From Rothia mucilaginosa (GTDB taxonomy: Bacteria; Actinomycetota; Actinomycetes; Actinomycetales; Micrococcaceae), in the NCBI RefSeq assembly GCF_019334805.1, contig NZ_CP079822.1:1116001-1180000 (forward strand): 64,000 nt of DNA, read 5' to 3'. Shown one piece after another: positions 24,869-33,077 of the stretch. Under the pieces are notes generated by a model that saw only the letters and a program-made list of their open reading frames with translations, was not told the origin of the DNA and did no database searches. The position numbers were made by a program, and so were the translations under genes. Numbering within the stretch: position 1 is the stretch's first letter; every line of letters starts with the position of its first letter.

Positions 24869-26622
24869 GGCCTGCGGCTGATATCACTTTGGGCGGGCGC
24901 TACACCCTAACCGAACGTATCGCGATTGGCGGTATGGGCGAGGTGTGGAAAGCTCGCGACAAGGTGCTTGGGCGCATCGTTGCGGTCAAGATCCTCAAGG
25001 AGGAGTACACCGGTGACCCGGGCTTCTTGGAGCGTTTCCGCGCTGAGGCCCGTAATACGGCGCTGTTGAACCACCCCGGCGTAGCGAACGTTTTCGACTA
25101 CGGCGAGGAGGACAACTCCGCGTACCTGGTCATGGAGCTGGTGCCGGGTAATCCGCTCTCGAGCATTATCGAGCACGAGACTACCTTGCCGCCCGATCGT
25201 ATTCTGAACTTCATTGCTCAGACCGCTCGCGCGTTGGCTGCGGCTCATTCGCAGGGTCTGGTGCATCGTGACGTGAAGCCGGGTAACCTGATCATCACTC
25301 CGGATGACCGTGTGAAGGTGACCGATTTCGGTATTGCTCGTCTGGCTAACCAGGTGCCGTTGACGGCTACCGGCCAGGTGATGGGCACTGCCCAGTATTT
25401 GGCGCCGGAACAGGCAACCGGTCAGGCGGCTACCGCGTCTTCGGATATGTACTCGTTGGGCATTATTGGTTATGAGTGCTTGGTGGGTCGTCGTCCGTTT
25501 ACGGGTGAGTCGCAGATTGCGATTGCTTTGGCTCAGGTGAATGATCCGCCGCCGCCGCTTCCGGAGACCATCCCGGCTCCTGCTCGTGCGCTCATCATGT
25601 GCTTGTTGGCGAAGGACCCGGCTCAGCGTCCTAAGGATGCGACCGCTCTGGCTTCTGCGGTGGATGCGATTCGTCGCCGCGATCTGAAGGCAGCGGTGAA
25701 GGCTGTTCCTCCGCTGGCGCAGTTCTTGGCTGAGGAGAATGCTGACGACGGTACTGTCGCGATGACCGCTATGGATGTTGCGGCTGAGCCGATTAGTGCT
25801 TCTGCTACTCCGCGTTTTGGTTCTGGTGGTCGTTTCTCGCCGGAGCCGACGACGGCGCCTATTCCTCGTACGGGTGCGCAGACGATGCGTCCGGCTTCGG
25901 GCCGCGTGAAGTCTACTCCTGCTCCTGCAGCGAAGCGTGGCCCGAACGTGTGGATGTGGGTTGCTCTGCTTCTGGCAATCGTGCTGATTGCTGGCGGTAT
26001 TTGGACGGTTCTTTCCTCCAATAATGGTGGCGGTTCGACTGATCCGGTTCCGAGCGCTTCTTCGTCTGCTGTTCCGACGAACACGGGTACCGTTTCTACG
26101 GTGGAGCCGACTGAGTCTGCTTCTGCCCGTGCCGCTAAGCAGAAGGTGACCGTCAACGCGATTAACTACGAGGGTCGCGAGCTGCAGGATGCGGTGAACG
26201 AGCTGAAGAACCTTGGCCTGTCCCCCAAGACTGAGGGTGTTGAGTCGACTCAGCCGGAGAACACGGTGATTTCGGTTTCTCCGACGGGTACTTTGGAGCA
26301 GGGTAATAGCGTGACTGTTCGCTATTCAACCGGTCCGAAGTCGGTGACTTTGCCGTCGAACCTTGAGGGTAAGAATGTTGATGAGGCGTCGAAGGCTGTT
26401 GCCGCTCTGGGTGTGAATGTTTCTCTGCATTATGAGAATTCGGACACTGCGGCCCCCGGTACGGTGCTTCGTACTACCCCCTCATCTGGCACCAAGGTCA
26501 CGGTTGGTAGTAATGTAGACATGTATGTGGCCTCTTCCAGTTCGGGTAGGGGTTCGAGTGCGAGCGCTTCTGCTGCACCGTCTGCGTCGGCTTCTGCTTC
26601 CGCTTCTGCGTCGGCGCGTTAG
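24865..26622 (+). CDS. pknA: Ser/Thr protein kinase PknA, with PASTA repeats
   Basis: 585 residues. The cytosolic kinase domain (about 8-275) has glycine loop [14 protein letters not shown], lysine [16 protein letters not shown] and DFGIARL. A basic/Pro linker, a transmembrane helix (about 360-385) and two extracellular PASTA-like repeats (about 425-560) follow, ending in a low-complexity Ser/Ala tail. It starts at GTG 24865, overlapping the pbpA stop. M. tuberculosis PknA lacks PASTA domains, so this form can in principle sense muropeptides or lipid II itself. It phosphorylates growth and division proteins. Confidence 0.92.
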   Translation: MRPAADITLGGRYTLTERIAIGGMGEVWKARDKVLGRIVAVKILKEEYTGDPGFLERFRAEARNTALLNHPGVANVFDYGEEDNSAYLVMELVPGNPLSSIIEHETTLPPDRILNFIAQTARALAAAHSQGLVHRDVKPGNLIITPDDRVKVTDFGIARLANQVPLTATGQVMGTAQYLAPEQATGQAATASSDMYSLGIIGYECLVGRRPFTGESQIAIALAQVNDPPPPLPETIPAPARALIMCLLAKDPAQRPKDATALASAVDAIRRRDLKAAVKAVPPLAQFLAEENADDGTVAMTAMDVAAEPISASATPRFGSGGRFSPEPTTAPIPRTGAQTMRPASGRVKSTPAPAAKRGPNVWMWVALLLAIVLIAGGIWTVLSSNNGGGSTDPVPSASSSAVPTNTGTVSTVEPTESASARAAKQKVTVNAINYEGRELQDAVNELKNLGLSPKTEGVESTQPENTVISVSPTGTLEQGNSVTVRYSTGPKSVTLPSNLEGKNVDEASKAVAALGVNVSLHYENSDTAAPGTVLRTTPSSGTKVTVGSNVDMYVASSSSGRGSSASASAAPSASASASASASAR

Positions 26623-26669
26623 CCCCTACATTTTGATTTAGTTTTAGTCTTAGTAATCCAGGAGAACTT

Positions 26670-28820
26670 ATGGACCTGTCGGTTCCCGACACGGTTGATA
26701 ACCGTTACAAGGTACTCGAGGTAATCGGTACCGGTGCAATGGCAACCGTTTATGCTGCTGAGGATACTCGCCTCGGCCGCAAGGTTGCGCTTAAGATTCT
26801 GCGCCCGGAGCAGGCCCAGGACGCTACGTTCCGCGCACGCTTTAAGCGTGAGGCGGAGGCTGTTGCGTCTCTGAACAATCCTGCGATTGTTGCTGTCTAT
26901 GACACCGGCTCATATAACCCCTCGAAGGATGGTGAGGAGTCTTCTTCGGAAGATAGCACCGCTATTCCTTATATTGTGATGGAGTACGTGGAGGGTCATA
27001 CTCTGCGTTCCATTCTGTCTCGTGGCGGCCACCTGCCGGTCCGTGATGCTTTAGGTTACTCCGAGCAGCTTCTGGGCGCTTTGCAGTACAGCCACTCGAT
27101 GGGCATTATTCACCGCGACATTAAGCCGGCGAATATTATGGTGCTGGAGCGTACCAGCGAGGACATCGCTAAGGGTCAGCCGGGCCAGATTAAGGTCATG
27201 GATTTCGGTATTTCCCGTGCCATTGAGGAAGCTGGCGAGGCGCTGACCAAGGCTAACGTGGTGATGGGTAGCGCACGCTACATGTCCCCGGAGCAGGTGA
27301 GCGGCAAGGATGTTGACGCCCGTAGTGACCTGTACTCTGCTGCGTGCGTGATTTACGAGATGATTGCTGGTCGTTCTCCGTTTGACGCTGAGTCGAATGT
27401 TGACCTGGCGGCTAAGCACCTCTCTGACGCTCCTGAGCCTCCGAGCAAGTTCACCCCGCTTGAGGTTCCTGCTGGTCTGGATGCTGTGATTCTGAAGGGT
27501 CTGGCGAAGAACCCGGATGAGCGTTATCAGAGTGCTGCTGAGTTCGCTCAGGCTTTGGTGTCGGTTGTTCGCCCGGGTGAAGAGACCGTAGTTCAGGATG
27601 CAGCGATGACTACTGCGTTTGTACCTTCGGCGACTACCGCTTCCTTGGGTGAGGATTACGCTCCGTACACCACCTCGATTACTGAGGCTTCGGTGGAGGA
27701 CGGCGGCCTCAACGGCTTCTTCGAGTACGAAGACGATGAGGAACTGTACGACGATGAGGAGTACGCGGAGTACGATGAGTCTTCGCCGCGTAAGCGTGCG
27801 TGGGTTCGTTTCCTCGTGGGTACTCTGATTGCTGCTCTGCTGGTTTTCAGTGTCGGCTCGGTGCTGTACTACCAGAACAAGCTCAATGAGGTTCCGCAGG
27901 TTCAGGTTCCGGCTGTGGTGAATGTTTCCCGCGATGATGCCGATAACCAGCTGCGTAACCGAGGCTTCGTGGTGGAGTACCGTCAGGGCTACTCGGACAA
28001 CATCAAGAAGGGTGACGTTATCAGCGTCGAGCCGGGTGTCGGTTCAAAGGTTAATAAGGGTTCGACTGTGACCGTGACTGTTTCTAGCGGTCCGGAGAAG
28101 GTCAAGTTGCCGGATAACCTGCAGGGTCAGAGTGAGGCGTATGTCCGTAACGCTCTGAAGGATCTTGGTCTGGTGGATGGCCGCGTCTCCACTGTGGAGA
28201 GCGCTTCGGTTCCTGCGGGTATGGTTGTGGAGCTTTCCCCGGAGAAGGGCTCGACCGATGATAAGGGCGTTCAGACCGTTGAGGCTGGTAGCACCGTGAA
28301 CATCGTCCTGTCCTCCGGTAAGGTGAAGGTCCCCTCGCTGGTGGGTCTGACCAAGGATCAGGCGATTGCTGCTCTGACCGCTCAGGATGTTCTGCTGAAC
28401 ACCAACATTGAGACCGTTCAGACTAACGAGCGTCCTGCGGGCACTGTGCTTTCGCAGAGCTCTGCAGCGGGTACTCTGGTGGCTCAGAACAGCACTGTGA
28501 CGATCCGTGTGGCTGCTACTCCGACTCAGACGACCGCGCCGACTACTGCGGCTACTCAGCCTGCGGCAGCAACCGGTAACCAGAACTCTGCTGCAACGAC
28601 TGGTAATCAGAATTCTGCTGCGACCAATAACCAGCAGCGTTCTACCGCTACCCAGCCGACTACTGCGGCTACTCAGCCTGCGGCAGCGAATAACCAGCAG
28701 CGTTCTACCGCTACGGCTACTCCGGCACCGGCTGCGTCCACTACTGCGGGTACCCGTACGCTTCAGGGTACTAACGCGAACGCCAATGCGAACAACGCTA
28801 ATAACGCTAACGCCCGCTAA
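26670..28820 (+). CDS. pknB: PASTA-domain Ser/Thr protein kinase PknB
   Basis: 716 residues. The kinase domain (about 9-290) has IGTGAMATVYAAED, VALKILR, HRDIKPANIM and DFGISRA. An acidic juxtamembrane region (EYEDDEELYDDEEY) is followed by one helix (about 375-398) and three PASTA repeats (about 405-605), which bind peptidoglycan precursors. The Thr/Gln/Asn/Ala-rich tail (about 606-716) is encoded by imperfect direct repeats near 28541-28710. Shine-Dalgarno AGGAG precedes ATG 26670. It is last in the wall-signalling operon and is followed by a strong terminator. Confidence 0.94.
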   Translation: MDLSVPDTVDNRYKVLEVIGTGAMATVYAAEDTRLGRKVALKILRPEQAQDATFRARFKREAEAVASLNNPAIVAVYDTGSYNPSKDGEESSSEDSTAIPYIVMEYVEGHTLRSILSRGGHLPVRDALGYSEQLLGALQYSHSMGIIHRDIKPANIMVLERTSEDIAKGQPGQIKVMDFGISRAIEEAGEALTKANVVMGSARYMSPEQVSGKDVDARSDLYSAACVIYEMIAGRSPFDAESNVDLAAKHLSDAPEPPSKFTPLEVPAGLDAVILKGLAKNPDERYQSAAEFAQALVSVVRPGEETVVQDAAMTTAFVPSATTASLGEDYAPYTTSITEASVEDGGLNGFFEYEDDEELYDDEEYAEYDESSPRKRAWVRFLVGTLIAALLVFSVGSVLYYQNKLNEVPQVQVPAVVNVSRDDADNQLRNRGFVVEYRQGYSDNIKKGDVISVEPGVGSKVNKGSTVTVTVSSGPEKVKLPDNLQGQSEAYVRNALKDLGLVDGRVSTVESASVPAGMVVELSPEKGSTDDKGVQTVEAGSTVNIVLSSGKVKVPSLVGLTKDQAIAALTAQDVLLNTNIETVQTNERPAGTVLSQSSAAGTLVAQNSTVTIRVAATPTQTTAPTTAATQPAAATGNQNSAATTGNQNSAATNNQQRSTATQPTTAATQPAAANNQQRSTATATPAPAASTTAGTRTLQGTNANANANNANNANAR

Positions 28821-28838
28821 GGGGTTCTAGCGGCTAGC

Positions 28839-28891
28839 AAAAGGGGCGGCGCTCCACACCAAATGGTGTGGGGTGCCGCCCCTTTTTGTGT
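28839..28891. terminator. terminator after pknB
   Basis: 22-bp stem (28839-28860 with 28865-28886; minor wobble) with AAAT loop, then TTTTT. Three imperfect tandem units containing TACCTGGG/TACCTAGG follow to 28935. Confidence 0.9.
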
Positions 28892-28960
28892 ACCTGAGGT
28901 TTCGTATACCTAGGTTTTGTGTACCTGGGTTCCGGTTAGGAAGTGTGCGGGGGTAGAGTT

Positions 28961-29012
28961 ATCGCCTCCAGTTTCCCTATAGCGTGTCTGCTACGGGGCT
29001 TCTGGAGGCGAT
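28961..29012. terminator. hairpin between the convergent pknB and pabA/trpG genes
   Basis: ATCGCCTCCAG (28961-28971) with CTGGAGGCGAT (29002-29012), and an inner TAGC/GCTA and CCC/GGG stem. It probably terminates the minus-strand operon. No T-run is present. Confidence 0.5.
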
Positions 29013-29046
29013 ATAAGCCGTTGAGGGCGTCTAAGGCTAAAGGTTA

Positions 29047-29679
29047 CTAAGCCATGAGGGGTGAGAGGCTCTTAGCGCGCTCTGCGGCTCCCTGCAGGCC
29101 GGTTTCTTCGAGCCAGTTGCCGAGCATGAGGTATCCGCTTTCCGTCAGGACCGATTCGGGGTGGAACTGCACGCCGTGCATGGGGGCTTCGCGGTGGCGC
29201 AGACCCATAATGATGCCGTTGTCGGTGGTGGAGGTGGTTTCCAGGACCTCGGGCATGGTTTCGGGTACGACTGCCAGGGAGTGGTAGCGGGTCGCGGTGA
29301 AGGGGCAGGGCACGTCCTTGAAGACGGAGACGTTCTCGTGCACGAGGCGGGAGGTCTTGCCGTGCATGAGTTCGGGGGCGTGGGTAACGGTGCCGCCGAA
29401 TGCCTCCGCGATGGCCTGGTGGCCGAGGCATACGCCCAGTAGAGGCTTCTTCGCTTCGGCTGCCCAGCGGATGGTGTCGATGATGACGCCTGCTTCTGCG
29501 GGGGCGCCGGGGCCCGGGGAAACGAGCACGCCGTCGTGTTCTTCGGCGAGCTTAATGACGGTGTCGAGGTCGTATTCGTCGTTACGGATGACGGTGGTTT
29601 CAGCGCCGAGCTGCTGGATGTAGCCGACGAGGGTGAAGACGAAGCTGTCGTAGTTGTCGATGACAAGGATGCGGGTCAT
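29047..29679 (-). CDS. pabA: aminodeoxychorismate/anthranilate synthase component II (glutamine amidotransferase)
   Basis: 210-residue class I glutamine amidotransferase that supplies ammonia for p-aminobenzoate (folate) or anthranilate (tryptophan) synthesis. Catalytic triad: Cys in GVCLGHQAI, and His and Glu in HPESVL. The oxyanion motif SPGPGAP is present. It sits beside the pkn cluster, as trpG/pabA does in mycobacteria and other actinobacteria. The synthase subunit is not in the window, so pabA versus trpG is undecided, and an amphibolic protein is likely. It is 15 nt downstream of a small membrane-protein gene. Confidence 0.9.
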   Translation of the reverse strand: MTRILVIDNYDSFVFTLVGYIQQLGAETTVIRNDEYDLDTVIKLAEEHDGVLVSPGPGAPAEAGVIIDTIRWAAEAKKPLLGVCLGHQAIAEAFGGTVTHAPELMHGKTSRLVHENVSVFKDVPCPFTATRYHSLAVVPETMPEVLETTSTTDNGIIMGLRHREAPMHGVQFHPESVLTESGYLMLGNWLEETGLQGAAERAKSLSPLMA

Positions 29680-29694
29680 GGCACGTCCTTAGCG

Positions 29695-29856
29695 CTAATG
29701 GTTGATGGTGACGTTCAGGTTGAAGGGGCCGTACTCTGCGAAGTGGGGGAAGACGAATTCCATGAGCAGGTAGACTACGGCGAGTATCAGCACGATGGCG
29801 ATGATGATGCGAACCCACAGGGGCCCGGGGAGGTGACGGAAAATCCATGCGTACAT
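29695..29856 (-). CDS. small membrane protein, 53 residues
   Basis: ATG at 29856 begins MYAWIFRHLPGPLWVRIIIA. There is one clear helix (about 14-34), then a PHFAEYGPFNLNVTINH tail, ending at TAG 29695. GAGAGGAAAAG about 6 nt upstream is a fair Shine-Dalgarno. It is packed between the sortase gene (18 nt upstream) and pabA/trpG (15 nt downstream) on the same strand, so it is probably in their operon. I recognise no family name. Position suggests a cell-envelope accessory protein. Confidence 0.7.
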   Translation of the reverse strand: MYAWIFRHLPGPLWVRIIIAIVLILAVVYLLMEFVFPHFAEYGPFNLNVTINH

Positions 29857-29874
29857 CTACTTTTCCTCTCAGAT

Positions 29875-30624
29875 TTAGGATTTTGCGACGGAGGCGGCAA
29901 TTTCTGCGGGCGCTCCGGCTGCTGCGGGCCGCCAGGATTCGAGGCGGGCGTGGACAATGTATCGTTCGGTGTCGCCGTAGCGCGGGTGGCAGGTGGTGAG
30001 CGTCAGGAGGCGCTCGGTGGGTGCTACGCCGGGCTGTCCGGGGACGGGTTCGATGACTTCTACCTGGTCGGGTTGCACGATTTCGTGGCTGTAGACGGTG
30101 TAAGTGTAGTAGCCGTCTTTGGTGCGCACGTAGATGTGGTCGCCTTCGGTGAGCAGGTCGATGTCGTTGAGGACTTTACCTCGGGTTTGGCGGTGGCCTG
30201 CGAGGGAGAAGTTGCCGACCTGTCCGGGCATGGCGCTTCCTTCGTAGTGACCGAGTCCGAGGGAGTCGAGCACGTCGGAGCTGGTGCCCTGGGTGGCGGG
30301 GCGCTGGTAGTCGGATCCGAACTTGGGGATGTAGACGACGCCGAAGACTTCACCGTGGCCGGGTTCGCTCAGACCGGCGGGCGGGGTGTTGGGGTCCCAG
30401 TCGGGGAGGGGTTCGGCGGGGTTGGAGTCGAATTCCTGGACGAGGGTGCTGACGGCTTGGGATTGGGTGCGGTCGGCGTCGATGTTGGTCCACCAGAGCT
30501 GCCATGCGACGAAGAGCAGTAGCAGCAGGCCGATGGTGATAAGGAGTTCGCCTGTAATCTGGATGATCCAGTGCAGCACGGTGCGGGGCCGGCGCTCTGC
30601 GGTGGGTGCCGTTCCTTGACTCAT
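29875..30624 (-). CDS. srtE: class E sortase
   Basis: 249-residue membrane-anchored transpeptidase. The N-terminal helix is at about 17-45 (ITGELLITIGLLLLLFVAWQL). The sortase domain has catalytic His in FSLAGHRQT, Cys in LLTLTTCHP and Arg in GDTERYIV. Class E sortases of high-GC actinobacteria attach surface proteins (LAxTG-type signals) or act in a housekeeping role. Start ATG 30624 (MSQGTAPTAERR) has AAAGGAGAA upstream; a longer frame to 30690 is rejected. It is divergent from crgA and lies in the conserved crgA-sortase-trpG-pknB neighbourhood. Confidence 0.9.
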   Translation of the reverse strand: MSQGTAPTAERRPRTVLHWIIQITGELLITIGLLLLLFVAWQLWWTNIDADRTQSQAVSTLVQEFDSNPAEPLPDWDPNTPPAGLSEPGHGEVFGVVYIPKFGSDYQRPATQGTSSDVLDSLGLGHYEGSAMPGQVGNFSLAGHRQTRGKVLNDIDLLTEGDHIYVRTKDGYYTYTVYSHEIVQPDQVEVIEPVPGQPGVAPTERLLTLTTCHPRYGDTERYIVHARLESWRPAAAGAPAEIAASVAKS

Positions 30625-30782
30625 GCGTTCTCCTTTGTCCTTTGGGTTGTGTATGTTCTTGGGCGCCGGGTGGCGTTCCTTATCTTTCAACGCATAGAGA
30701 AGGTGAAATCATCCCGTAAGTCTGCAAAGATAGGTGTGAACATAATTTTTAGGTTACCCATACAACAATAAGCGGAGGAAGT

Positions 30783-31097
30783 ATGTCGACCAACTCGGCT
30801 AAGGCATCGTCCAAGAAGAAGTCTCAGAAGTCTGCTAAGTCTGAGGTGGAGGATGCGAGCGAGCTGCGTCTGCGTGAGATTGCTCGTGAGATGGAGAGCG
30901 GCACGCAGCTGAAGGAGCAGACTCCGTTGTGGTACCGCGTGATTATGTTCTCGCTGTTGGCGGTGGGCATTCTGTGGATTATTGTTTTCTACATTACGCA
31001 GGGCCTGTTCCCGATTCCTGATTTGGGTATGTGGAATGTGAGTGTTGGTGTGGGCGCCATGATGGTGAGCATGCTGATGATGACTCGCTGGCGTTAG
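30783..31097 (+). CDS. crgA: cell-division protein CrgA
   Basis: 104 residues. A Lys/Ser-rich cytosolic N-terminus precedes two transmembrane helices (about 52-74 and 82-100), with the family feature TPLWYRVIMFSLLAVGILWI. In mycobacteria and Streptomyces CrgA recruits or modulates FtsZ, FtsI and other divisome proteins. Shine-Dalgarno GGAGGAA lies just before ATG 30783. It is monocistronic, followed by a GC-rich hairpin. Confidence 0.93.
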   Translation: MSTNSAKASSKKKSQKSAKSEVEDASELRLREIAREMESGTQLKEQTPLWYRVIMFSLLAVGILWIIVFYITQGLFPIPDLGMWNVSVGVGAMMVSMLMMTRWR

Positions 31098-31135
31098 AGT
31101 TTAGACGTTAAGACTTAGGCGTTAGAGCTTATAGA

Positions 31136-31167
31136 GAGGCGGCCGTCCCGTGTGGGGCGGCCGCCTC
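31136..31167. terminator. hairpin after crgA
   Basis: GAGGCGGCCGTCCC with GGGGCGGCCGCCTC around a short loop. There is no T-run, so efficiency is uncertain. Confidence 0.6.
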
Positions 31168-31296
31168 TGTATGCGTGGTGGGGTATTGAGAGAGTTTATT
31201 ACCCGGTTCTCATATTCTTATATAAACATATAGTCTAGTCAGACTTATATTTTTATTATTTTGGATTAAGTTCAGCCTCATGAACCAAGGGATCCT

Positions 31297-32214
31297 TTAG
31301 TAGATCAGGTCGCCTCGTGCCGCTTCGTGGACGCGGCGGGTTACGGTCTCCATAACGGGTGAGTTGATGTTCCACCGCTGCCAGTAGAGGGGGAATTCTA
31401 CGGGGGTTGCGGCGAGCTTCACGAGGTGCCCACTTTCGAGTTCTTCGGCGCATTGCGCCTCAGGAATGAGGCCCCAGGCAATACCGGAGCTGACGGCACG
31501 CGCATAGTCCGGGGATGAGGGGATGTAGATGGTGGGGCTTTGGATGAAGGTTTCTTCAGCCTCCAGACCTACCTCTTTTTCAATGAGGGCTCGTGCTATA
31601 TCCTGCACAAAGTCTTTACGGTCATATTCGACAACGGGGGCACGATTGAGCTCTTCGCGACTCATGGTCTTGGGCCAGCCGGGCAGGTACCGCTGCACGA
31701 AGTCGGGGGTGGCAACGCACCAGTAGCGTGCCACACCGAGGGTTTCGACGGAGCAGCCGGGGATTTTTTCGGGTTTGGAGGTGATGACTGCCATGACTTC
31801 TCCGGATCGGAGCATAGCGGAGGAGTGGAATTCGCCTTCTCGTCGCAGGTCACAGAAGATGCTGTCTTCGCGGCTGAGGATTCCTACGGCGTCGAGGAAC
31901 CAGGTAGCGAGTGAGTCGGCGTTGACGGCAACGGAGACGCTCTGGAAGCCGCCGGCGCCCATGAGTTCGCGTTCCATTTCTTGCTGCAGGAATTCGCTTT
32001 GTCGGGCGATGCGCAGTACGCTTTGTCCGGCGTCGGTGGGGGTGACGGGGTTGCTTCGGCGTACCAGGACTTTTCCGGCAATCTGTTCCATGGCTTTGAT
32101 GCGCTGGGAGATGGCGGAGGGGCTCACTCGCAGGATATCTGCTGCCGCGTCGAAGGTGCCGTATTCAATGACGGTGGCGAAGGTGGTGAGCTGGTCGGTA
32201 CTGAAACGTGTCAT
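31297..32214 (-). CDS. argP: LysR-family regulator ArgP/LysG
   Basis: 305 residues. The N-terminal LysR helix-turn-helix (about 1-62; FDAAADILRVSPSAISQRIKAME) is followed by a two-lobed substrate-binding domain with the ArgP/IciA-like pattern. It is divergent from lysE, the standard arrangement in which LysG/ArgP senses lysine or arginine and activates the exporter. No Shine-Dalgarno is visible. TAAGAT (32226-32221) lies 6 nt before the ATG, so it is probably leaderless and its -10 lies in the shared control region. Confidence 0.9.
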   Translation of the reverse strand: MTRFSTDQLTTFATVIEYGTFDAAADILRVSPSAISQRIKAMEQIAGKVLVRRSNPVTPTDAGQSVLRIARQSEFLQQEMERELMGAGGFQSVSVAVNADSLATWFLDAVGILSREDSIFCDLRREGEFHSSAMLRSGEVMAVITSKPEKIPGCSVETLGVARYWCVATPDFVQRYLPGWPKTMSREELNRAPVVEYDRKDFVQDIARALIEKEVGLEAEETFIQSPTIYIPSSPDYARAVSSGIAWGLIPEAQCAEELESGHLVKLAATPVEFPLYWQRWNINSPVMETVTRRVHEAARGDLIY

Positions 32215-32422
32215 AAGAATATCTTACGCAGTGTGAAAATATTTAGATAGATTTAGGGTCCTTTTTCCCGTATTCTCGTCTCTGGCACTTCACACTTCAG
32301 CTAACGCAGGCTTTATCCCTGCGTCGCGAGCTTTTGCCTGGCAAGCTGGTAGTAAGAGAGCCGCTACCCACCACTGCGTACGCGGGTTCATACCCCGTTT
32401 GATCAACAGAGAAAGTTTCACG
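32215..32422 (+). promoter_or_regulatory. argP-lysE control region with a structured lysE leader
   Basis: -10-like TATTCT at 32271-32276 without a good -35 suggests activator dependence. A/T-rich ATATCTT...ATATTTAGATA sequence upstream suits LysR binding. The leader of about 140 nt folds into ACGCAGG/CCTGCGT, AGCTT-GCC/GGC-AAGCT and GGTAG/CTACC hairpins. It has no T-run terminator and no lysine-riboswitch core that I can recognise. Confidence 0.45.
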
Positions 32423-33055
32423 ATGTCCGCATCCCTCTCCCTGCTGTTTCTGGGTGCTACCACCACGATTTCTTTGGTGGCGGCTATTGGCGCCCAGGGA
32501 ACTTTTGTGCTGCGTCAGGGTATTTTGGGTCGGCATATTACCCCGATTATTATTTTCTGCATTCTGTCGGATGCTCTGATGATTGGTTTGGGCGTTGTGG
32601 GTCTGGGTGCCCTGTTGGATGCGGCGCCGTGGTTTATTGAGGTGTTCCGCTACGTGGGTGCGGCGTTTTTGGCGTGGTTTGGTTTTGAGTCTGGCCGCCG
32701 CGTGTTTACTCCGCACTCCATCGTGGTTGATGAAGCGGATGGTGATTCTCAGTCGCTGAAGGCGGCCCTGCTGACCACGGCGGCGGTCACCTACCTCAAC
32801 CCGCTGGCATGGTTGGACACAACGATTTTCCTCGGTTCTCTGGCTAATACGCAGGGCGATCCCGGCCGCTGGTGGTATTACCTGGGATGCTGCTGCGGTA
32901 GCGTGCTGTGGTTCCTCATGATTGGCTACGGCTCACGAATTTTACGTCCGCTCTTTGCCCGCCCGGAGGCCTGGCGTGTACTTGATGCGGCGGTGGCCCT
33001 ACTCATGGTGTATCTGGTATTCAACCTGCTGACAGTGAACCTGTCGACCCACTAG
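32423..33055 (+). CDS. lysE: LysE-family basic amino-acid exporter
   Basis: 210-residue inner-membrane exporter with about 6 hydrophobic segments that exports lysine and arginine to prevent toxic accumulation. The family start region AAIGAQGTFVLRQGI, and TYLNPLAWLDTTIFLG, a classic LysE motif, are seen. Start ATG 32423 (MSASLSLLFLG) is preferred over the upstream TTG because GAGAAAG lies at suitable spacing. It is paired divergently with ArgP/LysG. Confidence 0.93.
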   Translation: MSASLSLLFLGATTTISLVAAIGAQGTFVLRQGILGRHITPIIIFCILSDALMIGLGVVGLGALLDAAPWFIEVFRYVGAAFLAWFGFESGRRVFTPHSIVVDEADGDSQSLKAALLTTAAVTYLNPLAWLDTTIFLGSLANTQGDPGRWWYYLGCCCGSVLWFLMIGYGSRILRPLFARPEAWRVLDAAVALLMVYLVFNLLTVNLSTH

Positions 33056-33077
33056 CTTCTACCCCTACCTAACCTCT

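Noticed and set aside
32283..32422. Lysine riboswitch in front of lysE
   Set aside because: The lysine-aptamer core and kink-turn motifs are not found, and the divergent ArgP/LysG gene explains lysine control.
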